DNA of 64,000 bases from Crassaminicella profunda (GTDB lineage Bacteria > Bacillota > Clostridia > Peptostreptococcales > Thermotaleaceae), in contig NZ_CP082326.1 in assembly GCF_019884785.1 (NCBI RefSeq), positions 1,729,355-1,793,354 on the forward strand, given 5' to 3'. Of this stretch, positions 8,819 to 19,462 are shown piece by piece. Below the pieces are notes generated by a model. That model did no database searches. It was not told the origin of the DNA and was given only the letters and a program-made list of their open reading frames with translations. Within the stretch, counting starts at the first letter, position 1. Every line of letters begins with the position of its first letter. The position numbers were made by a program, and so were the translations under genes.

Positions 8819-11008
8819 ATGAATAAAATACTTGTATTAGCTGAAAAACCTTCTGTTGGAAGAGATTTAGCTAGAACTTTAAAATGTAGTAAAAAAGGAA
8901 ATGGATATTTAGAGGGTGAAAAATATATCGTTACTTGGGCTTTAGGACATTTAGTTACATTAGCTGATCCAGAAAGTTATGAGGAAAAATATAAATCATG
9001 GAGAATTGAAGATTTACCTATGCTACCTTCTCAGTTAAAACTTGTTGTGATTAAGAAAACGGGAAAGCAATTTAATATTGTTAAACAGCAAATGAATAGA
9101 AAAGATGTAGGAGAAATTGTTATTGCTACTGATGCTGGTCGGGAGGGAGAATTAGTTGCTAGATGGATTATAGAAAAGGCTCGTGTAAAGAAACCGATCA
9201 AACGACTTTGGATTTCTTCTGTTACAGATAAGGCTATAAGAGAAGGGTTTAATAAATTAAAAGATGGAAAAGTATATGAAAACCTTTATGCTTCTGCAGT
9301 TGCTCGTGCTGAAGTTGACTGGATCGTGGGGATTAATGCTACCCGTGCGTTAACTTGTAAATATAATGCACAGCTTTCTTGTGGAAGAGTGCAAACGCCG
9401 ACGATTGCCATGATTGCTAAAAGGGAAGAGGAGATTCAAAACTTCAAGTCAAAATCTTTTTATGGAATCACGGCTGTAGTGAATAAGTTAAAGTTAACAT
9501 GGCAAGATGGAAAGACAAAAGATATAAAGACTTTTGATAAAAGTAAGGCAGATAAAATATTAAAAGTTATTCAGAATAAAGATGCTGAGATTATAGATAT
9601 AAAAAAAGCCTATAAAAAAAGCTATGCTCCAAAATTATATGATTTAACAGAACTTCAAAGAGATGCAAATAAAATATTTGGGTTTTCTGCAAAAGAAACA
9701 TTATCCATTATGCAAAAGCTTTATGAGCAACACAAAGTCTTAACTTATCCAAGAACGGATTCAAGATATATTACAGAGGATATTGTAGATACCCTAAAAG
9801 ATAGAATTAAAGCATGTGGTGTGAGTCCTTATAGTTCTATAGCAGGAAAACTTTTAAGAAAACCAATAAAGGGCAATAAATCATTTGTTGATAATAGTAA
9901 GGTAACAGATCATCACGCCATTATTCCAACGGAAAAGACTGTTTTTTTAAGTGATTTAAGTGATAAAGAAAGAAAAATATATGATTTGGTTGTTAGAAGG
10001 TTCTTAGCTATTTTATATCCACCTTTTGAGTATGAGCAGACAACTATAAAAGCTAAAATAGAAGAAGAAATTTTTATAGCTAAAGGAAAAATAGTTATTA
10101 AACAGGGTTGGAAGGAAGTATATAAAAACAATGTTGATGATGAGGATATAAGTGATTCTATTAAAGAGCAAACCTTACCCAATTTAAATAAAGGTGATAT
10201 TTTAAAAATAGCTAGTATAAATCAAACTAAGGGAGAAACGAAACCCCCAGCATCTTTTAACGAAGCAAGTTTACTTTCAGCTATGGAAAATCCAGTAAAA
10301 TATATGGAAAGTGAAAATAAGGATTTAATTAAGACCATTGGAGAAACAGGTGGAATCGGGACGGTAGCTACAAGAGCAGATATTATAGAAAAGTTATTCA
10401 ATAGCTACTTGATTGAAAAGAAGGGAAAAGATATTTGTATCACTTCTAAAGGGAAACAGCTCTTAAATTTAGTTCCTAAAGATTTAAAGTCTCCTGCATT
10501 AACAGCTCGATGGGAACAAAAGTTAGAATCAATTTCAAAAGGGAAAATCAATAAAAATATTTTTGTGAGTGATATGAGAGATTATACGAAAGAAATTGTT
10601 AATGAAATAAAAAATAGTAAAGAATCATTTAAACATGATAACCTTACAAGAAGCAAATGTCCTGAATGTGGAAAATATTTATTAGAAGTGAATGGAAAAA
10701 GAGGAAAAATGCTTGTTTGTCAGGATCGAGAATGTGGTTATAAAAAAGGGATTGCTAAAAAAACCAATGCGAGATGCCCAAATTGCCATAAAAAAATGGA
10801 ACTTCGTGGTGAGGGAGAAGGTCAAATATTTGTATGTGGGTGTGGACATAGAGAAAAACTAACATCCTTTAAAAAGAGAAAAGAAGAAAAGAAAAGTCAG
10901 GGGAATAAGAGAGATGTAGCCAAGTATTTAAAAAATCAAAAGAAGAATAATAATGAACCAATCAATACAGCCCTTGCAGATGCTTTAGCGAAATTTAAGT
11001 TTAATTAA
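8819..11008 (+). CDS. topB: DNA topoisomerase III
   Basis: Type IA topoisomerase that relaxes or decatenates DNA through a 5'-phosphotyrosine link. The 729-residue protein begins with a Toprim domain (L-A-E-K-P-S-V-G-R-D at about 7-16, T-D-A-G-R-E-G-E at about 103-110). The active-site tyrosine lies in L-T-Y-P-R-T-D-S-R-Y. Cys4 zinc-ribbon segments near the C-terminus (C-P-E-C-G-K and C-P-N-C-H-K-K) are typical of clostridial TopB. It has its own terminator-separated promoter region upstream and appears monocistronic. Whether it is housekeeping or of mobile-element origin cannot be decided, but no conjugation genes are nearby. Confidence 0.94.
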   Translation: MNKILVLAEKPSVGRDLARTLKCSKKGNGYLEGEKYIVTWALGHLVTLADPESYEEKYKSWRIEDLPMLPSQLKLVVIKKTGKQFNIVKQQMNRKDVGEIVIATDAGREGELVARWIIEKARVKKPIKRLWISSVTDKAIREGFNKLKDGKVYENLYASAVARAEVDWIVGINATRALTCKYNAQLSCGRVQTPTIAMIAKREEEIQNFKSKSFYGITAVVNKLKLTWQDGKTKDIKTFDKSKADKILKVIQNKDAEIIDIKKAYKKSYAPKLYDLTELQRDANKIFGFSAKETLSIMQKLYEQHKVLTYPRTDSRYITEDIVDTLKDRIKACGVSPYSSIAGKLLRKPIKGNKSFVDNSKVTDHHAIIPTEKTVFLSDLSDKERKIYDLVVRRFLAILYPPFEYEQTTIKAKIEEEIFIAKGKIVIKQGWKEVYKNNVDDEDISDSIKEQTLPNLNKGDILKIASINQTKGETKPPASFNEASLLSAMENPVKYMESENKDLIKTIGETGGIGTVATRADIIEKLFNSYLIEKKGKDICITSKGKQLLNLVPKDLKSPALTARWEQKLESISKGKINKNIFVSDMRDYTKEIVNEIKNSKESFKHDNLTRSKCPECGKYLLEVNGKRGKMLVCQDRECGYKKGIAKKTNARCPNCHKKMELRGEGEGQIFVCGCGHREKLTSFKKRKEEKKSQGNKRDVAKYLKNQKKNNNEPINTALADALAKFKFN

Positions 11009-11036
11009 AAAACTAAGGGATATTATGAAAAAAGTG

Positions 11037-12781
<1,745 letters not shown>

Positions 12782-12788
12782 TAATTTT

Positions 12789-12814
12789 AGCAGGAGATTG
12801 ACTCCTGCTTTTTT
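12789..12814 (+). terminator. Rho-independent terminator
   Basis: AGCAGGAG at 12789-12796 pairs perfectly with CTCCTGCT at 12802-12809 and is followed by a run of T. It ends the ABC-F gene. Confidence 0.92.
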
Positions 12815-13359
12815 AGTGGAAAATAAAAAAGATAGTTATCTATAAAGTTAAACGGTTTATAATTTTTGTAACAAATCAAATAGTTCCGAGTAGTGAAAAG
12901 CGTATGAAATAAAATGATTCTGTTAATCTCTCTAATCATAGTTATTAAATCCATTTTATCAACATAATAGAACTACTGCTTTATAAATTATTTATTTTTA
13001 TAAGGCATTATTCTCCAATATCTTATATAATATAATAGCTATGATCTCAGCAGGAATGTAATATAAAGGTATTAATATATTCTTACGATTGCAAATAGAT
13101 AACATTACCATCATATCCTTTATCATATTTTATAATATAGTATGAGTGAAAGGAGTATTCTGTTACTAAGTAGATTTGAACGGTTTATGTGGCCTAGATA
13201 TGTACTTTTAAGTTACTTCCATAGGACAGGTGTATAATTTAAAATGGATATCCATAGAGGGATTATAGTTTTATAGAAGGCGAATTTTATATAATCATAA
13301 TATAAAGAGCACAAGAATATCCTTTTCATATAGTGGAAATATGGAAAGGAGTAGATGAA
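12815..13359. other. 545-base intergenic stretch without a recognisable gene
   Basis: Very AT-rich sequence with stops in all frames. The only structured items I see are a 12-bp palindrome ATGGATATCCAT (13243-13254) and the phrase ACGGTTTAT occurring twice (near 12850 and 13179). Neither supports a named RNA or element. The downstream end must hold the promoter for the small gene at 13360. Confidence 0.4.
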
Positions 13360-13614
13360 GTGGATGAAAAAATTATTTGTTTACTAGAGCAAATAAACGA
13401 AAAGTTAGAAAGAATAGAGAATACATTAAAGGGCATTGATAAAAAAGAACTATTTAATGCAAACCATAAAAAATATAAAACGAAGGAAACATTTAAGGAT
13501 AAAGAAATTAAAAAAAATGAGAATAATGAGGATATTTTAGAAAATTGGGAAAGCAAGATGCCCTATGATGAAGTGATTAAAAAAATGTATACATATAAAA
13601 AATCAAAAGAATAA
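13360..13614 (+). CDS. Small charged coiled-coil protein of unknown function
   Basis: An 84-residue product. GTG at 13360 follows AAAGGAG with a 9-base gap, which favours it over the upstream in-frame ATG at 13333. Residues 1-28 show an amphipathic heptad-like pattern (I-I-C-L-L-E-Q-I-N-E-K-L-E-R-I-E-N-T-L-K) fitting a short coiled coil. The rest is lysine/glutamate-rich and probably disordered, ending in a short helix with Y-D-E-V-I-K-K-M-Y. I do not recognise the family. It lies 88 bases upstream of rluB and may be transcribed with it. Confidence 0.6.
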   Translation: MDEKIICLLEQINEKLERIENTLKGIDKKELFNANHKKYKTKETFKDKEIKKNENNEDILENWESKMPYDEVIKKMYTYKKSKE

Positions 13615-13702
13615 AGTTATTCAATATATTTAAAGAAAAGTTAGTGTAAAATATATAATAGACTTAAGGTATTTTTCTAACAAAAGAAAAGGAGCGAGTT
13701 TT

Positions 13703-14410
13703 GTGAGATTGCAAAAATATATAGCACATTGTGGGGTTACATCCAGAAGAAAAGCTGAAGAATTAATCAAAGAAGGTAGAGTTAAAGTAAACAAAGAAGT
13801 TGTAAAGGATATGGGAGTAGTTATAAATCCTCATAAAGATATTGTTTGTATAGACAATAAGTCCATTCAGTTAGAGGAAAATAAAATATACATCATGCTC
13901 AACAAACCAGAAGGATATATAACTACATTATCAGATGAATTTAATAGGTCTACTGTAGCTGACCTTACAAAAGATATTCATGAAAGAATTTATCCTGTAG
14001 GAAGACTTGATTATGATACTTCTGGGTTATTGATCATGACAAATGATGGAGATTTATCCTATCGGCTAACACATCCGAAACATGAAATAAAAAAAACTTA
14101 CATGGCTAAAGTGAAAGGGGTACTAAACAATAAAGAGCTTAATTTATTTCAAAAAGGGATAGATATAGGAGGATATGTAACGGCACCTGCATCTATTAAG
14201 GTGTTAAAAGGAGAAAAGGATTATAGTATTGTTGAGGTAATCATTCATGAAGGGAAAAATAGACAGATTCGAAAAATGTTTGAAAAAATTAATCATCCTG
14301 TTACACGATTACAAAGAATTGCTGTTGGTAAAATAAAATTAGATCCTCTACAAAAAGGAAAATGGAGACATCTAACAAAAAAAGAGATTGAATACCTAAA
14401 ATCATGTTAA
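13703..14410 (+). CDS. rluB: 23S rRNA pseudouridine synthase, RluB/RsuA family
   Basis: The 235-residue protein isomerises uridine in rRNA. An N-terminal S4 RNA-binding domain (R-L-Q-K-Y-I-A-H-C-G-V-T-S-R-R-K-A, residues 2-18) precedes the catalytic domain. That domain has G-R-L-D-Y-D-T-S-G-L-L, whose first Asp is the nucleophile, and E-G-K-N-R-Q-I-R-K-M-F near the C-terminus. It uses a GTG start after AAAGGAG. In many Clostridia rluB lies by scpB; here it is followed by a GNAT gene and mnmM. RluB and RsuA cannot be told apart by eye; RluB is the usual clostridial member. Confidence 0.9.
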   Translation: MRLQKYIAHCGVTSRRKAEELIKEGRVKVNKEVVKDMGVVINPHKDIVCIDNKSIQLEENKIYIMLNKPEGYITTLSDEFNRSTVADLTKDIHERIYPVGRLDYDTSGLLIMTNDGDLSYRLTHPKHEIKKTYMAKVKGVLNNKELNLFQKGIDIGGYVTAPASIKVLKGEKDYSIVEVIIHEGKNRQIRKMFEKINHPVTRLQRIAVGKIKLDPLQKGKWRHLTKKEIEYLKSC

Positions 14411-14499
14411 AATATTTGTATTGTATAGAGGATATGAAGTTTTACATTTATATGATTCAAGTATAATAGATCAAGTAATTTTTATAAGGAGTTGGGAGG

Positions 14500-14961
14500 A
14501 TGCTAGAAATTAGGGTAGCAAATCAAGAGGAAATAAATATCATAAAAAAGCTAATAAAAGAGAGCCAATTAAAGATAGAGGGAATAGAAGATTATATTTC
14601 AAATTGTATGATTGCTTATGACCAAAAGAAGGCTGTTGCAGCTGCTGGGTTCATAAAAACAGAAAATGTAGCTATTATAAAATTTGTGGTAGTTTCAAAA
14701 AATAGACAAAAAGAATATCTAGGGGATGGTATCGTAAAAGCTACTTTAAACTTAGCGGATAAAAAGGGCGTAAAAAGGGTATTTGTAAATGCTGATAAAG
14801 AAGAAATATTTTTTGTAAAGGTAGGCTTTAAAGACGTTATTTTAGAGGAAGTTAAAAAGTGTTGTGAGGATATAGATATTTTGAACGAACTGGATGGAAA
14901 TAAGATCTTACAGGTGATTTTACCAGATTATTTTTTAAAGGCATGCAAATCTCATAAATAA
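14500..14961 (+). CDS. GNAT-family N-acetyltransferase
   Basis: The 153-residue product has the GNAT arrangement: a beta strand with V-A-I-I-K-F-V-V-V, then the acetyl-CoA loop region (R-Q-K-E-Y-L-G-D-G-I-V), and a final V-F-V-N-A-D ... F-F-V-K-V-G-F-K strand-loop. The loop departs from the usual R-x-x-G-x-G/A pattern, so activity is not certain. The substrate is unknown. It starts at ATG after a GGAGTTGGGAGG stretch and is 15 bases upstream of mnmM, so the two are probably one transcript. Confidence 0.75.
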   Translation: MLEIRVANQEEINIIKKLIKESQLKIEGIEDYISNCMIAYDQKKAVAAAGFIKTENVAIIKFVVVSKNRQKEYLGDGIVKATLNLADKKGVKRVFVNADKEEIFFVKVGFKDVILEEVKKCCEDIDILNELDGNKILQVILPDYFLKACKSHK

Positions 14962-14976
14962 AATAGAGGTGTTGAA

Positions 14977-15543
14977 ATGGATATAAAATATTTAACAAGG
15001 CCTACAGAAGTAGCTAAATCTTTTTTAGAACAAGCTTTAAAAAAAGGTGATAGAGCAGTTGATGCAACAATGGGGAATGGAAATGATACATTGTTTTTAG
15101 CAAATATTGTAGGAGAAGAAGGTAGAGTAATCTCTTTTGATATACAAGATTTAGCAATTTTGAATACAAGAAAATTGCTTGAAAACAATCATATAAGTAA
15201 TGTAGATTTAATACAAGATGGACATGAAAATATGGATACTTATATTTGTAATGAAATAAATGGAGCTATGTTTAATTTAGGATATTTACCAAAGGGAGAG
15301 CACCATATTGTTACAAAGGCGAAAACTACTATTGCTGCAATTGAGAAATGTTTGACCCTTTTAAAGAAAAATGGAATTATTACTATTGTTATATATTATG
15401 GTCATTTTGAAGGAAAAATTGAAAAGGAACAGGTTATAAGCTATGTTGAAAATCTTGAACCCAAGAAGTTTCATGTGATGAAGGTGGATTATATTAATCA
15501 AGCCAAAGAACCACCTATGTTGATTACAATTATTAAAAAATAA
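14977..15543 (+). CDS. mnmM: tRNA 5-aminomethyl-2-thiouridine methyltransferase MnmM (YtqB family)
   Basis: The 188-residue Rossmann methyltransferase belongs to the YtqB family, now known as MnmM. This family adds the final methyl to mnm5s2U34 in tRNA of organisms lacking MnmC. Visible features are the SAM-binding D-A-T-M-G-N-G-N-D-T-L-F-L-A (about 29-42), G-R-V-I-S-F-D-I-Q (acidic ribose contact), F-N-L-G-Y-L-P-K-G and a C-terminal catalytic region with Y-Y-G-H-F-E-G. The start follows AGAGGTG. It sits behind the GNAT gene and shares a bidirectional terminator with the convergent gene that follows. Confidence 0.88.
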   Translation: MDIKYLTRPTEVAKSFLEQALKKGDRAVDATMGNGNDTLFLANIVGEEGRVISFDIQDLAILNTRKLLENNHISNVDLIQDGHENMDTYICNEINGAMFNLGYLPKGEHHIVTKAKTTIAAIEKCLTLLKKNGIITIVIYYGHFEGKIEKEQVISYVENLEPKKFHVMKVDYINQAKEPPMLITIIKK

Positions 15544-15566
15544 AACTCCTCTATTTTGGAGTTTTA
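15541..15566. terminator. Bidirectional terminator between mnmM and a convergent gene
   Basis: TAAAACTCC at 15541-15549 pairs with GGAGTTTTA at 15558-15566. It has T-rich flanks readable on both strands and overlaps the mnmM stop codon. Confidence 0.85.
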
Positions 15567-16205
15567 TTAGCAGTCTAGATGTAGATAGATGATATTTGGT
15601 TTGTTGCTGTGATATTTGAGTACTTTTACATGGGTATTGTCATTAATTTTATTCCAGCATTTTAAACAGTTGTATCTGCTATGTTTAAGATAGGTTGTTT
15701 CTATTTGTAAATCAAGGTTTCCATATTTTTTCCAACTTTTCCAACCTGTTTTGCAAAGGGAGACACGATGGTCATAATCTGCATAGACCCATCTAAGCAA
15801 TCGATGGAAATGAAAGGGATACTTTGTATAGGTTAAAAATTCATGGGGAAGACCTAGAGAAACTGTATATTCTTCAAAAGTATTTTCAACTTGAGATTGA
15901 AGAGGTTCTCCTATGGAGGTACTAGAAAAATTATATTGATTTTCTTTTAAAAATATCCTTAGTTTGTCAAACATGTATCCTCTACATATTTCTATTTTTT
16001 CGTCTTTTGACACATGTAATGTTTCAAGTAGGGAACTTACTATATCAACTACTTTATCTAGATATAATTTTTTTTCGAATTGATTACTATGATAAAATTC
16101 TAAAGGGATAATATCATAAAAGTACTCTTTAGTTTCGGCTCGCATAGCGCCAATACAAGTACCACCGATTAAGCTGCCGCTTCCGGAGTCGTCAATTTGA
16201 ATCAA
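15567..16205 (-). CDS. Conserved-looking protein of unknown function
   Basis: A 212-residue cytoplasmic protein without signal peptide or membrane segment. TTG at 16205 sits 9 bases after GGGAG; TTG at 16220 is a possible upstream start. The N-terminus I-Q-I-D-D-S-G-S-G-S-L-I-G-G-T-C-I-G has an acidic-plus-glycine pattern reminiscent of an RNase H-like or actin-like fold, but that is only an impression. The C-terminal third is rich in Trp, Tyr, His and Cys (R-Y-N-C-L-K-C-W). It is the only minus-strand gene between 1 and 29 kb and is divergent from surE. Confidence 0.7.
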   Translation of the reverse strand: MIQIDDSGSGSLIGGTCIGAMRAETKEYFYDIIPLEFYHSNQFEKKLYLDKVVDIVSSLLETLHVSKDEKIEICRGYMFDKLRIFLKENQYNFSSTSIGEPLQSQVENTFEEYTVSLGLPHEFLTYTKYPFHFHRLLRWVYADYDHRVSLCKTGWKSWKKYGNLDLQIETTYLKHSRYNCLKCWNKINDNTHVKVLKYHSNKPNIIYLHLDC

Positions 16206-16324
16206 ATGTATCACTCCCAATTTAAAAATGATTAATTTTTAATATTAGTATTTGCTTTATATTAAATTACTATTAAAATATTTATGCAATAATTATTAGC
16301 ATATGATTGAAGGAGGAAAACACT

Positions 16325-17086
16325 TTGAAAATATTAATCACAAACGATGATGGTATTTTTGCAGAAGGAATATATAAATTAGCGTGTGCATTAGATAAAA
16401 TTGGGGAGGTATATATTGTAGCACCAGATCGTCAAAGAAGTGCTACAGGACATGCGATAACCATGCATGAACCTCTTAGAGCAGAAAAAATTAAGTTTTT
16501 TGATAAAGATTTTCATGCATGGGCAATTAGTGGAACACCTACAGATTGTGTAAAGCTTGCTATAGAATCATTGATTTCAGAAAAAATAGACATTGTCTTC
16601 TCAGGAATTAATAAAGGACCTAATTTAGGGACAGATGTACTTTATTCAGGAACCGTTTCTGCTGCTATAGAAGGTGCCATTTTAGGATATCCTGCTGTTG
16701 CTGTATCTCTTGCAGATTTTAAAAATGTAAATTATGATGTGGCTGCGGAATTTAGTTGCATTGTAGCAGAAAAAATATTGAAAAATCCATTACCTCCGGA
16801 TACGTTGTTAAATGTAAATATACCTAATTGTCAAAAAGAAAATATCAAAGGGGTCAATGTAACAACATTGGGTGCAAGAAAGTATAAAAATTCTTTTATA
16901 GAGAGAATTGACCCAAGGGGACAGAGTTATTACTGGTTAGGTGGAGAAGTGATTGACGCAAAGAACAATGAAGGAAGTGACATAGATAGTATAAAAAACA
17001 ATTGTATTACTGTTACACCTATTCACTTTGATCTAACTAAATTTGATTTAATTGAGCAAGTAGATAAATGGAATATGAAGATTTAA
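16325..17086 (+). CDS. surE: 5'/3'-nucleotidase SurE
   Basis: SurE is a metal-dependent phosphatase for nucleoside monophosphates and is linked to stress survival. The 253-residue protein opens with L-I-T-N-D-D-G-I-F-A-E-G, whose Asp pair binds metal. It also has V-A-P-D-R-Q-R-S-A-T-G-H-A-I-T and S-G-I-N-K-G-P-N-L-G-T-D-V-L-Y-S-G-T-V-S-A, all diagnostic. TTG at 16325 follows GAAGGAGG with a 9-base gap and gives the usual family N-terminus, so I prefer it to TTG at 16307. It is monocistronic. Confidence 0.94.
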   Translation: MKILITNDDGIFAEGIYKLACALDKIGEVYIVAPDRQRSATGHAITMHEPLRAEKIKFFDKDFHAWAISGTPTDCVKLAIESLISEKIDIVFSGINKGPNLGTDVLYSGTVSAAIEGAILGYPAVAVSLADFKNVNYDVAAEFSCIVAEKILKNPLPPDTLLNVNIPNCQKENIKGVNVTTLGARKYKNSFIERIDPRGQSYYWLGGEVIDAKNNEGSDIDSIKNNCITVTPIHFDLTKFDLIEQVDKWNMKI

Positions 17087-17089
17087 TGA

Positions 17090-17112
17090 AGGCGCCATAT
17101 GCGTCTTTTTTT
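17090..17112 (+). terminator. Short Rho-independent terminator after surE
   Basis: AGGCGC at 17090-17095 pairs with GCGTCT at 17101-17106 (one G-T wobble) and is followed by six T. Confidence 0.75.
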
Positions 17113-17173
17113 GCTTGGATAACTGCATACAATAATAACCGTAAACCTGTATAAAAAAATTCGTGTGTGCAAT

Positions 17174-17233
17174 TTGAAAGAAAAATTGCATTATTGTATA
17201 TTTTTCAAAAAATATGAAATAAAAATTGCATTA
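17174..17233 (+). repeat. 20-bp direct repeat spaced 40 bp, upstream of the kor operon
   Basis: Two copies at 17174-17193 and 17214-17233 match at 18 of 20 bases, sharing TGAAA-N-AAAAATTGCATTA. Their starts are exactly 40 bp apart, close to four helical turns. The first copy also forms a dyad with the sequence before it (TGCAATTT at 17168-17175 with AAATTGCA at 17183-17190). The position 60-120 bases before the first kor gene suggests regulator binding sites. Each also resembles a sigma-54 element with GA in place of the -24 GG. Confidence 0.6.
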
Positions 17234-17296
17234 CGACAATTTTTTTGATATCATAAAAATGTGGAAAACATTAACTTTGGAATGGAGTTGAATAGA

Positions 17297-17509
17297 ATGG
17301 CAAACCAGAATGAAAAGAAACTAATCGTAAAAAAAAGCTGGTGTAAGGGCTGTGGAATTTGTGTAGAATTCTGCCCCAAAAACGTGCTTGCTTTAAAACA
17401 TGAAAAAGTTGAGATTGTAGATATGGAAAATTGTATTAAATGTGGATTATGTGAATTACGCTGTCCTGATTATGCAATTTATCTAGGAGGTATTGAAGAT
17501 GAAAAATAA
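17297..17509 (+). CDS. korD: 2-oxoacid:ferredoxin oxidoreductase, ferredoxin (delta) subunit
   Basis: The 70-residue electron-transfer subunit has two [4Fe-4S] motifs: C-K-G-C-G-I-C-x3-C-P and C-I-K-C-G-L-C-x3-C-P. It passes electrons from the ThDP core to external ferredoxin. ATG at 17297 follows GGAGTTG. The upstream GTG at 17261 would add residues without a ribosome site. Its last 11 bases overlap korA, so translation is coupled. It is the first gene of a korD-A-B-C operon. Confidence 0.93.
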   Translation: MANQNEKKLIVKKSWCKGCGICVEFCPKNVLALKHEKVEIVDMENCIKCGLCELRCPDYAIYLGGIEDEK

Positions 17510-18638
17510 TAATATAAAATTAATGCAAGGGAATGAAGCCGTTGTAGAAGGTGCCATTGCTGCAGGAATGCGTTTTTATGGAGGATATCCAATAACACCT
17601 TCAACAGAAGTAGCAGAAGGTTCTGCACAAAAGCTTCCAAGAGTAGGTGGAAAATTCATTCAAATGGAAGATGAAATTGGTGGTATGGCTGCAACTATTG
17701 GGGCTGCACTTACTGGTGTGAAGGCTATGACTGCAACAAGTGGTCCTGGATTTTCATTAAAACAAGAAAACATTGGTTATGCGGCTATGGCTGAAATTCC
17801 ATGTGTAATTGTAAATGTACAAAGACATGGTCCAAGTACAGGACTTCCAACTTCTCCATCTCAAGGGGATGTAATGCAAGCAAAATGGGGGACACACGGA
17901 GACCATCCTATTATTGCTATATCTCCAGGATCAGTAAAAGAAGCTTTTGATTTAACTGTTAGATGTTTCAATCTTGCAGAAAAATATAGAACACCTGTAA
18001 TCCTTTTAATGGATGAGATTGTTGGACATATGAGAGAAGGAATTAGAATTCCTGATGCTAGCGAAATAGAAATTATTGATCGTAAGAAACCTGCAGATAA
18101 TGATAACGATTACCTAGCTTATAAAGTTGAAGAGGGAGAATGTGTACCGCCTATGGCAGGATTTGGTGATGGACATAGATATCACGTAACAGGTCTTGTT
18201 CATGATGAATCAGGATTCCCAGTAAACAGTAATGCAGTAGCAGATAAACTTTGCACAAGACTTATGACAAAAATTGAAGATAATATTGATGATATTGTAA
18301 CGTATGAAGAATTATACATGGAAGATGCAGAAATCGTTGTATTAGCTTATGGTGGAACAGCAAGAAGTGCAAAAAGTGCAGTGAAAAAAGCTAGAGAAAA
18401 AGGATTAAAAGTAGGTATGTTTAGACCAATTACTATTTGGCCTTTCCCTGAAAAACAAGTAAAAGACTTTGCACAAAAAGCAAAAGGAATCATCGTTGCA
18501 GAACTTAACTATGGACAATTAGTTTTAGAAGTTGAAAGAGTAGTAAAAGGAACATCTGATATTTTCCATATTGGAAAAGTTGATGGTGATATTATTACTC
18601 CTGACGAGATATTATCTAAAATTGAGGAGGTAATTTAA
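17499..18638 (+). CDS. korA: 2-oxoacid:ferredoxin oxidoreductase, alpha subunit
   Basis: The 379-residue alpha subunit carries the pyruvate-oxidoreductase domain I and transketolase-like domain II (residues about 1-240 and 260-375). The motif Y-G-G-Y-P-I-T-P-S-T-E-V-A-E near residue 25 is characteristic, as is A-T-S-G-P-G-F-S-L-K. With KorB, KorC and KorD it oxidises a 2-oxoacid to acyl-CoA. The D-A-B-C order and sequence fit the 2-oxoglutarate/2-oxoisovalerate type; the exact substrate is not decided by sequence alone. ATG at 17499 follows AGGAGG inside the end of korD. Confidence 0.93.
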   Translation: MKNNNIKLMQGNEAVVEGAIAAGMRFYGGYPITPSTEVAEGSAQKLPRVGGKFIQMEDEIGGMAATIGAALTGVKAMTATSGPGFSLKQENIGYAAMAEIPCVIVNVQRHGPSTGLPTSPSQGDVMQAKWGTHGDHPIIAISPGSVKEAFDLTVRCFNLAEKYRTPVILLMDEIVGHMREGIRIPDASEIEIIDRKKPADNDNDYLAYKVEEGECVPPMAGFGDGHRYHVTGLVHDESGFPVNSNAVADKLCTRLMTKIEDNIDDIVTYEELYMEDAEIVVLAYGGTARSAKSAVKKAREKGLKVGMFRPITIWPFPEKQVKDFAQKAKGIIVAELNYGQLVLEVERVVKGTSDIFHIGKVDGDIITPDEILSKIEEVI

Positions 18639-18639
18639 A

Positions 18640-19461
18640 GTGGCTAGCACATTAATTCAAAATAATTTTAGAATGGATAAATTACCACATATTTGGTGTC
18701 CAGGATGTGGACATGGAATTTTAATGAGAAGTATTGCTCAAGCAATAGAAAATTTAGGATTAGATAAGGATAAAGTATGTATCGTATCTGGTATTGGATG
18801 TTCTTCAAGAGCACCTGGATATATGGATTTTAATACACTTCATACTACACATGGTAGAGCTTTAGCTTTTGCAACAGGCGTGAAAATGGCTAACCCAGAA
18901 TTGGAAGTTATTGTAATCACTGGTGATGGTGATGCAACAGCAATCGGAGGAAACCATTTAATTCATGCTTGTAGAAGAAATATCAACATTACAACAATCG
19001 TTTTCAACAATAATATCTATGGAATGACAGGTGGTCAATATTCTCCAACAACACCTACTGGAGATTTAGGTACTACAGCTCCTTATGGAAATATAGATAG
19101 ACCGTTTAATATTCCAGAATTAGCAGCTGCTGCAGGAGCAACATATGTAGGTCGTGCTACTGCTTATCATGCAAATCAATTAATAAAGCTTGTAGAAAAA
19201 GGTATTCAAAATAAAGGATTCTCATTAATCGAAGGACTTAGTGTATGTCCTACTTACTATGGAAGAAAGAATAAAAAAGGATCAGCTGTAAACATTATGC
19301 AGTGGCAAAAAGCGACAGCAGTTGATGTTAAAGTTGCAGAAAAACTTTCTCCAGAGCAGCTTGAAGGGAAATTCTTAATAGGAGAATTCAAAAATACTAC
19401 AGCACCAGAATATACTGAAGAGTATCAAAAAATAATTGATAGATTTACAAAGGAGAGATAG
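18640..19461 (+). CDS. korB: 2-oxoacid:ferredoxin oxidoreductase, beta subunit
   Basis: The 273-residue ThDP-binding subunit. C-P-G-C-G-H-G-I (about 20-27) and G-I-G-C-S-S-R give Fe-S/ThDP-site cysteines. G-D-G-D-A-T-A-I-G-G-N-H ... N-N-N-I-Y-G-M-T-G-G-Q is the ThDP-Mg motif. It uses GTG at 18640, one base after the korA stop, with GAGGAGGT as ribosome site. It is a core part of the same operon. Confidence 0.94.
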   Translation: MASTLIQNNFRMDKLPHIWCPGCGHGILMRSIAQAIENLGLDKDKVCIVSGIGCSSRAPGYMDFNTLHTTHGRALAFATGVKMANPELEVIVITGDGDATAIGGNHLIHACRRNINITTIVFNNNIYGMTGGQYSPTTPTGDLGTTAPYGNIDRPFNIPELAAAAGATYVGRATAYHANQLIKLVEKGIQNKGFSLIEGLSVCPTYYGRKNKKGSAVNIMQWQKATAVDVKVAEKLSPEQLEGKFLIGEFKNTTAPEYTEEYQKIIDRFTKER

Positions 19462-19462
19462 T

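Noticed and set aside
12815-13359. Structured non-coding RNA in the long gap after the ABC-F gene
   Set aside because: I found only a 12-bp palindrome and scattered AT-rich dyads; nothing resembles 6S, tmRNA, RNase P or a known riboswitch.
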